Part shown: positions 22,891-34,292 of the stretch, piece by piece | How positions within the stretch are numbered: the first letter of the stretch is position 1 | How the letters are laid out: each line of letters opens with the position of its first letter | Assembly: GCA_025506515.1 (NCBI GenBank) | Contig: CM046457.1 | Location: 2,312,997 to 2,376,996 of the forward strand | From: Flaveria trinervia | Lineage: Eukaryota; Streptophyta; Magnoliopsida; Asterales; Asteraceae | Direction: 5' to 3' | Length of the DNA: 64,000 nt | Notes under the pieces: model-generated | Seen by the model: only the letters and a program-made list of their open reading frames with translations | Database searches by the model: none | Told to the model about the DNA's origin: nothing | Position numbers and translations under genes: made by a program

Positions 22891-23959
22891 TTTTATATAA
22901 TATAAAAATAAAAATATACTCACAAATTATAGGGAATCGAATGTGATTATGTGAATGCTCTAAACAGTTTTATAAAGTTAATAAATTTTTTAATCATTAA
23001 TAAAATTTTAAAATCTAAGATCTAATAATATATAAGAATAAAATCCTAAATAATAACTAATTTTTTTTTATCGTAACAATAAAGTCACATATGCCTTTTT
23101 CTAATAACCAAAATCATATAAATGAAGAAATTGGTCCACGCATGTAAATTATTTTCATAATTTTTAAAAGTGAACGACCTAAATGGTGGATATATAAATT
23201 ATGGTCAATTACATATTTAGAACTTGAGATATTTAATCATTAAACACTAAGTTTAATATATATCTTATGTAGATTACTTAGTTTAATATCTTTTAGCATT
23301 TATAAAGAGAAATTCGCAAGATTAGAAGAATATTAAATCTTGAGTGGTTTTGCCGCTAGAGAAAAAAAGTGAGGGATTTTTATAAAATATAAAAGAACTT
23401 GATTAATAGTAGGTGAAATATTTGATGAGTCATAAGTGATATATACTTATTAGCGATCTATTAATAATACTTCTAAAGTGGCAATCCATTGCAATGACCC
23501 AATGGGACTAAAGAGTGATGCCATAATGGAAAGAAATATAAGAAAAATAGAAGATAAAAAAGGAACACATGAATGATTACAAATCCTTCCAAGGTGTTTT
23601 TTTTAACAAAAATATGTTTATATATGTTACTTGGATTTTACTCCAATAAAGAAATCATGAATAGTAGGGATGCGAGATTGAGGAGCAAAATCAAGTATAT
23701 TGTACATCACTACTTGAGATGCGTATTGGTATTTGTATTTGATGTATTGGTTGTTTGGTAAATTATTAATAATCATTAAAAAACTATCTTTTAATAATTA
23801 ATAATATTCTAATAGTTAACAGACAATCTTTAATACTAGTGATAACTCTTAACCATTTATCATCAGGTACATCATAGATAATAGATCCGTGTATTACATG
23901 AAATAAAATAAAATAATAATAACATATATATATATTAAAAATAATAACAAATTTGATAC
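22891..23959. other. Intergenic, AT-rich, no gene seen
   Basis: No supported gene or RNA. The short open frame at 23573-23761 has no recognisable domain. Confidence 0.6.
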
Positions 23960-24540
23960 ATCACCACAAAACCACTATAAACTCGTCCACTTGAAAAAAA
24001 CCATATAGGTTATCGAGTTAAAAAATACAACAAAATTGTTTAGTTTTAAACACCATAAAATTGTCTAGTTTTAAAACATTATAAAATTATTCAACTTTAA
24101 AACATCATAAAGTTCAATTCTATAATACCATAAAATAACCCTGTTTTAAACTATCATAATTTATGTCTAGTTCTAAAATATCATACAATTGTTCAATTTT
24201 AAAATAGCATAAAGTTGTTAACTTATTAAATATCATAAAATTACCCGGTTTAAAAACATCACAAAAGTTGTAATGTTCTGAAGTATCATAAAATTGTCCT
24301 ATTAATATCACCATAATGTTGTCTAGTTTCAATACATCATAAACTTGTCCGTTTATAAAATACCATAAAACACTATAAAACCACATACTTCAAATACACT
24401 ATAAAAGCATCTAGCGTTTTAAAACTGTGTAATTTTATGTTGTTTTTTCCAATTAGATGTATAATTATTTGAACTAAACAATTTTATGGTGTTTTTCACA
24501 TGAGATTTTATGGTGTTTTAAGATAGGCAATTTTTATAAC
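23960..24540. repeat. Degenerate AT-rich repeat, partly inverted
   Basis: About a dozen loose copies, at intervals near 35-40 bases, of a unit like ACCATAAAATTGTCTAGTTT. From about 24420 the same words appear reversed (AACAATTTTATGGTGTTTTT), so the block has a fold-back character. Confidence 0.55.
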
Positions 24541-24549
24541 GTTTCTGAC

Positions 24550-25185
24550 TTAAGGGCTGTTGGTAACAACTGATTGAATAAGTGCTGAACCAGTAAAAAG
24601 TCTGAACCAATAAGTGATCTGAACCAATAAGTGTATTTGGTTATAAAAAGGAAAATTAATAAAATAAAAACCCCCAAATCCTTACCACTTTAAAACAACC
24701 ACATCTACCAACTCAAACTCTTCAATTCAAGGGACAAAGACTGTTGAGTTCTTTCTTCACCTTGTTAAAGGGTTCAAACACAACCCCAGCAAGCTAGCTA
24801 TGGTTGGAAGAACCACCCTTCACCGCCGCACACACGAAGGTCGCCGGCGACAAGGAGACGAAGGGAAAAAGAGGTGGACGGAATCGGAGATGTAGAAAGT
24901 GATGCCAACGAGGAGGTGGTGAAGGGGTTCACGTCTGACCACCGCCCCTGTCGCCAACCACCACCCTCTCCGTCACAGACCGCACTGACCATTGCCTCCG
25001 TCGCCGACCACCACTCTCTCCGTCACCGCAAACCCGAGTCAGACGTTGGTTCAAGTCTGACCGAATAAGAGATTCGGTCAGACCTTTTCTCCGGTAAGAC
25101 GTACGCAACCAAACAAGCCACGTCTGACCGAGTCAGACTTGCACGTCTGATCGGGTTTGGTTAGACGTAACCAAACAAGCCCTTA
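24550..25185. mobile_element. Tourist-like MITE candidate, about 630 bp
   Basis: Ends are imperfect inverted repeats: GGGCTGTTGGTAAC at 24554 and the complement of GGGCTTGTTTGGTTACG ending at 25182. TTA trinucleotides lie at 24550-24552 and 25183-25185, the target type of PIF/Harbinger elements, though one extra A lies inside the left copy. The interior is GC-rich with a 64-codon open frame (24874-25068) and repeated GTCTGACC words, unusual for a simple MITE. Confidence 0.5.
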
Positions 25186-25918
25186 GCAATTTATAATATT
25201 TTAGAGCTCGGCAAATCATTATCATACTCATATTATAGATAACGAACACTCGTTATGGTGTAAATTTTCTAAGATAGTAATAACATATAAAAAACTTATG
25301 AAACTTTTAAAAGATGGGAGATATGCATGTGATTTGCATTTGCATGTGCATGCTTTTAATTATATTTTTCTTTTTTACCCCTCTAGGTGTTTCTAATTTA
25401 CAACTATATATCAAAATACCACCGTGTGTCCGCATAAATATCAATCGCAAAACATAATGATCTTGTGATAGAGATTTTTTCATACATATAACACTCGATT
25501 TTTTCTTTTACAGAGCTGCTTTTCCCCTCCTTCGTACCTAGGCCCGTCCCAGTAAATGTATACAAGTTTACAATCATCTAAGCACAAGTCACAACTCACA
25601 TAGCATGACATATCACCCCCAGAGAGAAATAATAGAAAAGCAATCATGATTTTTAAGTACATTCTACAACAGAATGAACCAATTCTACACAGAATGTACA
25701 AGTGATACATCACTAAAGCTACTTACCCTAAACACACCAAACAAACCTTAAATCATGAATCTTTTGCCAAACCAACACCATATATGTGAAGACAAACCCT
25801 TATTTCTTGGTGCTCAAAACCATGAACAAAATGAATGAAATGTCGAAAAATACCGCTACCGTTAAGAAATCGATGGGAGTCATAAAAATGAGGGCGAAAA
25901 TCGTATATAATACATTCT
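25186..25918. other. 3' flank of the UGT80B1-like gene
   Basis: Includes the expected 3' untranslated region of the minus-strand gene, whose stop is at 25921-25919. No other gene seen. Confidence 0.5.
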
Positions 25919-28900
25919 TTATGAACCACAACCGCAATATAATGCAATCTGAGTAAACAGCCATTGTAAAGGGTTTGGGTAATCTTCATCTTCTTGCTTT
26001 GAGGGTGGTCGTGGTGACAACGGCATATCTGGCGGCAAGTGGCGGTGAAATGCATCGACTGCATTGCAACGCCATCTTCGTTTTCTATTAGCTTTGCTAT
26101 ATCCATTGCTCGAGCTTTCACCTATGAAAATAAAAGTACTTTAAGCAAATTAGTTTTTCAGCAAGAAGAAAGTGAGTTTAGTGTTGAATTTCAAAGTCAA
26201 ACATAGTATTTTTAGAAATCAATATTCCATGCAGCATTTTGCACCTTAACTTCAAACGGTTCTTTGTTTGAATACTTTATCAATACATAGTATGCGGTTT
26301 ATTCCGCTTGCACGAATACAGAGGTTTCTACATATCATTTTTAAAAAGAGCCGTTTGACACTCGAAAGTCAAACACGCTCTTACATGACATTTTCACTGT
26401 TGGTTCAGGCCCAAGAAACACACACAAAAAGATAATTTTACTGCTCAACTCTTTCTACTTATTTCATTCAAGACTCAACATACATATATATAAACTACAT
26501 GCATGAACGTGGACTGAATCATGAGAACAACCGACTCCTATCTTCTTGCTAATATCTCATGTTTTTTTGGTTACCAAATTACACAACTAACCCATGACTT
26601 TGTCAACTTTAAACTACTTACAACTAGCTGACCCGTTCGACAAGTGACTCGACTTGACCCAAGCAAGATTAACCCAACATTCACATATTACGAGCATCTA
26701 TATAAAGGAAAAAATTGTTCTTTAAAAACAATAAACTTCTCATATTAATATACCAGTTTACAAACAAGTACCCTTATGCTCTAAGATACATCAAAGCGAG
26801 GATATTATTATTCTATTTGTTTATTTAATGAAACAAGCTATCACAAGTGTTAATTGTAAATATGTCTGATTAGGCCAATTTGTATTAGCCGAGTTGGTTC
26901 TAGCCCCACAGGCCTAACTTTAGGTTTTTCACCTCTATTTATAGACGACTTCTTTACCGTTTTAGATACACTTCTCTTATTAATATACCAGTTTACAAAC
27001 AAGTACCCTTGCTTTATTTTAGTTACTATGAAATGGGTTATAAACACAATATTTTAGCATTATGAAAGGAAAATACAAAAAAATTGAACTTTTAAATGGG
27101 TATATATAAAATTAATCCTAAAAGAAGAAGATTATTTCACTGACCTCTGGCTGTAGCATGAATTCTATTGCAAGTGAAAGTGCTTCAACTGTGAGCTGAG
27201 AAATCGGTATTGGATTCGGGCCTAATCCTCTATGATATATTCTGTCGCCCCAAAAATACTGATCTCCAAAGAACGGAACAATAGTCGTAGGGCACTGCAA
27301 TTTTACAGCACAAATGTAAATAATATAAATACAATTCAATTTACTCACAAATATATGTCGAGTTTAATACATTATTTTCTGGATTAATACTACGGACATA
27401 ACTTTAAAAGGTCCAGATGTACCTAAGGAGCTTATGTAGGTTATAAACACAAGTATGAACCATATAATGGGGACCCTAAAATGTTCATTATAAAATGAAA
27501 TTGCCTTAAAGGATGTAGTGTTGTTAAATCAGTTTGCCTAATATTATAGTAATTAATAGCAAAGCCTCAAACACACTCCATAAAACTACATCCATATGCG
27601 TATAAAGTACATAAAATATAACTTCAAATATTACCCCGGCTCTCAATCCTGTAGCAGTAGTTCCAGCACCTCCATGATGAACCTGCAAAATTGCAACCAT
27701 GCATACCTTAAAATGGGAATCACAAACACAGCTTTTTACTATCAAATAAAAACACACAAGATGAAACTATCAAATATGCACCATCAGAAGGATATTTGGG
27801 TTAAAATACAACAAAAATTAAATCTTTTTGTAATGGTGGTGCGCACCCGCTTAAGTTTTTGTAACCGTAATACATACCCACTAAAGTTTTTGTAATTGTA
27901 ATGCGTACCAAAATTAAAAAACCGTATATATAACTCACCACGGCTGCACATTGAGGGAAGAGCCAATCATGAGGGCAATCCACTAGAAGAAAAACATCCT
28001 CTGGAATATCTGGAACTGCAAATTTCCAATTTCACCCAATGGGCCAAGAGTAGTAAAGACAAGAAGTCAAATGATAAACGTGTTATATAAAACAAGTAGA
28101 TAAAAGAAACTGTTAGAATGAAGCAGTTATAATGAAATATGCTTGTTAGATACAAAAGAGCATACAAAATTGAAGAAACTTACAAGTCCCAAGATCTCCC
28201 CATCCTCGGTCAATTATCCCCCTTTGACCAGTTTTTCTCAAGGCCTCCAGAATGATATTTGTGGTTTTTGTCGAATCTTCAAGAGGCTTAAAAAGAAAAC
28301 ATGATTAAAATAGTTGAACAGACATTGATACCATATCATTCTGTTAAGATCTATGAAAAAGTAATGAATTTCAACTTCAACGATCAAACATAACATAGAG
28401 TGTTTCATTTTTAGGTAAAACAATTTCTAGAAGATGCGAACAATTTACATATTTGAAGCCGAAGATCAGTCTAGTTGACCTTACTAATCTAACTATACTA
28501 TGTTTTGTGCTCCATTAGAATAAGATTTTGATAACGATCTATAAATTACAAACAAAAACAAAAATAAAAAAATTGAGTGCATATTATAAATCCAATCCAT
28601 ACCATGCTCCCAAACCCAATATATATGGGCCTTGCTCCTTTTCCAATCCATTGGATGAATTCTTCACGTGGTTGGTATTTGGAACCAAGATTCAAGAAAC
28701 AATAACCAACAACATCCACCAACGGCCCCCAGTCTACATAGTAGCCAAATATAAGCAAACAAGATCCATAATCACATTTCCTTTTCATACAATATAAGGA
28801 GTATTTGGATGTGAGATATTGGATAATCTAAATAAGATAATAAACTGTAATAAACACAGAGCAGAAGATTGAGGGTTGGCAAACTATGATATCCTGGGGA

Positions 28901-31900
28901 ATTACTTGACAAAATTACCAAAGGACGATTTTGTGAGAAAAAGAGATGCCTTAGCAAATGAAAGTAAAGTCTCCATATTTATGTTAATAGAATGGGTAAA
29001 TCTTAGATAAGTAGTTTTGTTGCAAGGTATCATTGTCAATATATGAATACTCAGACCCTAAATAATTAAAAGAAAAATTTGTTTACCCAGAGATTCCAAA
29101 CATTGAAAACTGATTATATGACCTTTCATTTGAACATGATGAGCATTTAACCATATAAAACTTGGTGTAAGATAAACAACTTATAATGTTCAACCAAAGC
29201 AAGAAAAAAATTATCTATTACAACCACTTTTGGTGCATACTCATGCATGAGAAACTATTCTTACCACTTGGTTTGGATACAACATGAGGGCTCCACATGT
29301 AGCCAATTGGAAAGTGAGATATCGAACCACGGTACATGCTAAAATAAGCAATTGGAGCAAGATTTAATTTCTTTCTGAAGTCGTTTATATATGCTCTTAT
29401 GCCCCACCATATCAAAAGGTCTACAACTATATATGACAGCTGTATAGGAAAAAAAAGCAAATCACAAATTTGGTATTAAAAGCCAATGGTTAAAAGGCAT
29501 AATTATTGCAAAATTTGATGTACAGAAATGCACCCAATAACCAGCACTTTGAGGCACACGCGCCAATGGGGAAGGGAACTCAGATGTTGGCCTGCCTATA
29601 CAAAAGAGACGTAAGAACTAATATCATATTGTTCGAATATTATTTTAACATTACTATGATCCTGCATAAATTGTAATTGTGATTAAATAAATCTATACAA
29701 TCCTGAAAGCCTATTATTCAAGTGATTGAATGGTTTAATATAATACTATAGATTACAATAGACATACAACGACCAATTTTATTATCAACTTAATAGAATA
29801 TGTTAGAGGCTAAAAAGTCAAAACTCACGTCCAAGGCATTGTAAAGAACATGTGAAGAGGTACACCAAGAGCTTCAGCAACGTGTGCATGCCCTGTCAAA
29901 AAAATATAAAAAACAAAACCTTAACACGTTGTCATCTTTTCCGGCTTTCAATAAGCTCATTATGCATAATTAAAATTAATTCTTTACGAAATGGTCTTAA
30001 CATCTCAAAACCTAGATAAAAAGGCTGAAGAGAATTAAGGGGTGTTTTGTTGTGCGTATTAAAAGTGATTAGTATGACTTGATGAACAAGAATTAGATTA
30101 ACCCAATGATCGCCTGCTTTAAGCTAGGAATGATTAGACAATTTTTTGTTTGTTACAACCTCTAACCTGCAGCCTGCTTCTCCAAACTTATTTATTCTGA
30201 CTAGGGTAGGAAAATGGGAAGTTAGGTAGCTGATCAAAACATGTTTGGGTCAAGACGGGAAACTTTTAGCACGACTCGAACACAGAACCAAATTTTAATT
30301 TTTTTTATAAGTAACTAATGTCCGAAATATGATTACAAAACTTATGCATTTTAATACATGTTGACCTTCAATCTGTTGGCCTGCTCATTTGACTTGTTCC
30401 TTTTTAGGTAAATCTTTTAGCTAAAACAAATCAAAATGATTACAAAACTTATGATTACAAAACTTATGCATTTGAAATATGATAACAAAACTTATGCATT
30501 TGTATCTAAATGAGTTGAAGTTACTGCTTGCTCTGATATTGACCCAAATTAATAACAAACAGTAATCAGTAAATAAGGCAATATGAACTGACCATAGGCA
30601 GGAGGATTTGCAATGATTGCCTGAGCCCGAAACGGTTTCCCATTTTTCAAATCTGGTGCTGTGCATGCAGGAAGAAGTGATTCAATAATCGCCTTTAATT
30701 GCTTCCTCTGTATAGATATTTCACCAGGTGCTGATGGAATAAGACCTTTATTCCTCGCCATATCTAATGTTTTAAAAAAAAGTTAACGTCCACGAACAAG
30801 ATAATTAAATATAATTTTGGTATGAGTTCATTATAGTCGCAACAAAATGGTTCAAACCAGAAGTGGTGATTTTGAACCTTTTTAACTTATAAATGGGTTG
30901 ATTCAGGTTGTACTCTAACCTGTAATAGGTAACATCAAAAACAAAACAAGTCGAAAGTTGTCCCAAAATATATTTTTAACCTCATAAATCATATCATCAA
31001 CAAAATAATATTAATAAATAAATAATCTACTGAAATTATACCACTTCTCTGATCATATTTGATTAGCTGTATATTGAAAATATGATATTTCTAGACAAGA
31101 AACGTTTTTAGTCAACCCAACCCAACCTAACCCAAAACCCCCCCGATCCGCCCATATTCGACAACTGATTTTATGTAAAAGACCTCTTACATCCAGCCAA
31201 GATACGGGGATCACCACCCAAAGGGTAGAAATCTACACCAGCTGATTCTACAAAAGAACGGAAATTTGCATGTGTTGCCAACCTAACACGATGACCAAAT
31301 TCCTGCAAATATAAAAATGTACTCTTTGGTAAAAACTAAAAAGGGGAACACATAAGATGACTAAAAAAATGTTTCAATATGTATGTCCTAGTGAACTTTT
31401 TATAGCATCATATAAAATTTACGATATCAATTCGTGTTATTTGCATTAACAAGCATTACAAGAAGTTGGGTATAAGTTCGTTAATTTTGTCTAAAGATAA
31501 TTCTTTTTCTTTAATTTTCACATGATTATAAGAAATTAACAAAATGATCCTTAATCCAATCCCTAAAAGTAAAGGTGGCAAGATGGGTGGGTTTAATAAC
31601 GGTTTAAAACAGGTTCAAACTGAAAAATGTCAGCTTTCAGTTCAGGTAGATAGGCCGGGTTTTTTTGTCCATTTTCTATTTTCTATAACTAACTAATGAA
31701 CTAATAATGATTACAAAAACTACATAATCACAATATTAATATATATCTCAATAAACCAAATTAAAATGTATGTATTAAGATAGACTTAGGGGTCATTCCA
31801 ACCCATTTGAGTAGTTCTCTTTTAGCTAAAGCTTTTATTCAATCCACTTGAGTTCAAAACACAACCCAAATTTACCTATTTATACGTATAGGTGTCAAAA

Positions 31901-33376
31901 CTGATCCCGCTAATTTAAAGGATAATATCTAGGAACTTTACACTTATTTTAGTTTATAACTTTTAACATGATTATTTTTTCTTTAGACAAAGAAATATTG
32001 CAAAAGAACAAGTGTATTTGATTAGCCAAAACATGCCTGAAGTCTCTTTGACATAGCAAGAAAAGGTTGAACATCTCCTCTCGTTCCAACCACAAGGACT
32101 GCAATATTTAACTTTGGAATCGATTTATTAGAATCAGTAACAATAAAATCCATATCCGGATGAAGCCCTTCAATTTTTTGATATTCAAACAATTCCGAAG
32201 CTACGGGTGCACTTTTAGATAAATCCACTTCCACTGTACCATCACTTTGAATCTTTACAAGTTCCACTATAAGCTTTTGCTGAAAGATATAAAAGTTAAA
32301 ATAATACTCTAATAATAGTAATTACATTAATAAAGATAATATAAAAAATGGATTCATATTGACTAAAATACATACTTTATTCAAATTAAAATCTAAATAG
32401 GTGAATTTAAAACTCACCTTTTCTCGTTCTGACAATCGATCTAATTTAAGTCATGTCTTGGAATCCATGACCGTGTCCACCATTTTTCAGACATCGATCT
32501 AGCATGTACAGCCTCCTTATCTTCCGGAAACAATTTTCTGCGTACGCTTGAAGGTACTGTAGCACTATGATCCAAGGCTTAAGAAAAGAAACAAAAGTTA
32601 ATATGCAGAACTAAAAACAAAACAAATTTACATATGATAACAGGTATTAATAAATACAATTTGCCTACCACTGTTGAAGTGTAATAGTACCTACTTACAT
32701 GCAACAAGTAAAGATGATATAATTGAATATAAGAAAGCAAAAAATTCAGGACCCTTTTAGGCATTACTAAGTTAAGTTTTATATGAGATGATATCATATG
32801 AATAATCAAACTAGATCATATTGTCAGTCACTGAACTCATAATTGTAACAAAAATTCAAGATAAAACAAGCCAATCATGTAAGAATCGCAAATTCCGATA
32901 AAATGCAAAAATCTTGACACGCTTTTTGTCCATAATCCCTTGTTCCACAAAGTTAATAACTCGTTAACTCAAGCATAATTATCATCAATCTGGATGCTAA
33001 TAACAAAACTATATGACATGATTAGTGAAAATCAGATTCTAACATCAATACTAAAGCCTGTAAATGATCATTTTTCGATCTAACAGATTCACAACACAAT
33101 CTTTTTTGCAAATTAACTTAGAGATCACAGGCCACCTACATAGAACTATGCAATTATAGCACAACCACTGGCTCAAATTCTGTGATTAGAGTTTAAACAG
33201 CTTGAAGGTTAAGATTACGGTAACTAACCCTTTCGAGGATGCGGTGGAGCACTATGACTCAAATCTTTGGGTTTAATAACCTCTTTTGGTGATGAAACAT
33301 CTTGATTAGAAGTACTAGAACCATAAGATTCTTCATTTGTAACTTCAACTTGCTCACCTATAGCATCAGTATCCAT
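25919..33376 (-). CDS. UGT80B1: UGT80B1-like sterol 3-beta-glucosyltransferase, 14 exons, three frameshifts
   Basis: Transfers glucose from UDP-glucose to the 3-hydroxyl of membrane sterols; the Arabidopsis relative UGT80B1 (TT15) affects seed coat. Exons (descending): 33376-33229, 32577-32418, 32279-32037, 31302-31191, 30763-30593, 29892-29829, 29591-29534, 29439-29265, 28733-28603, 28286-28184, 28015-27939, 27682-27635, 27294-27145, 26121-25919. They total 1843 bp, about 614 codons, the family length. Exon 3 has VVGTRGDVQPF (GT28 N-terminal fold), exon 4 GHRVRLATHANF, exon 8 GYMWSPHVV, exon 11 CPHDWLFPQC, exons 12-13 VHHGGAGTT and FFGDQYFWGDR, the sugar-nucleotide site. Splice phases agree throughout; intron 3 has a GC donor. 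Exon 2 has two extra bases and exon 14 lacks one, so as written the frame breaks. Confidence 0.85.
26733..27013. repeat. Direct repeat pair in UGT80B1-like intron 13
   Basis: TATTAATATACCAGTTTACA and the following AACAAGTACCCTT occur at 26741-26773 and again at 26978-27010, with similar bases just before. The roughly 200 bases between them include, on the minus strand, a TATA-like CTATAAATAGAGG (about 26932-26944). Confidence 0.65.
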
Positions 33377-34237
33377 TTCATTTGATAACCTTCAGGAACA
33401 CCTAAAACCAACTCCCAATTCTCAAATTCTTGAATCTAACGATGATAATCAAGAAACCCCACCAAAACCCTTGAAGCAAATCGAAACCCCACTTGACCTA
33501 ATTCATGAAATCGTACGAAATCAACACCAAATTCTTGAATTTCATAAAAGTCAAGATAAACCCACCAAAACCCTTCAGGAAACACGTCGTTCGAATCTGA
33601 AATTAATAGAAAATTACAGAATTTGATGGCTTCTGACTTCTGAAATCAACTTCGAATACTGCCAAACAAAAAACACCCAATTCAATTGGGGAAAGACACA
33701 GCGAATTTTGTAATTATCGAACAGATTCGCACACGAATTCCGCTGAAACAGAGCACGAAGAACAGAAGAAAACCATACGAATGGACAACTACTCCGTCAA
33801 TTTAGGTGAAGATTATTGTTACGAAATCAAATAATAATAATAATAAAATGATCAAGAAAGATGACTAGAAGAGTCTTGAATTGAAAAAATGAAAAATTGT
33901 TGATGGATTTGTGGAAAGATAAAACTAAAGAATATTATATGGGAGATGATGTTATCATTCTGTTCCTGTGAAAATACATGTGACTGAAATTTTGGTAGGT
34001 GTTGTTTTTAGTGATATTTTGACCAATTGATATTATTGTCCTCTGTTGGTATGAACTGTATTTCTTCAAAATATTTTCTTTAAAACCTTTTATTTCATTT
34101 TTTGATGGTCCACATAATTGTATATTTGTATGTATAAAGCTAAGGCCTAAGGCTATTGAAATTTGCTTTGATTACGTGATGTCGCCTGTTTAATCTTTAC
34201 GAACCGAAGTTTAAAATTTAAGTCTTTTTCTGAAAAA

Positions 34238-34292
<55 letters not shown>

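Noticed and set aside
26850..27047. Minus-strand frame containing RPVGLEPT inside intron 13
   Set aside because: This peptide is a familiar false translation of repeat sequence; the segment is intronic and flanked by direct repeats.
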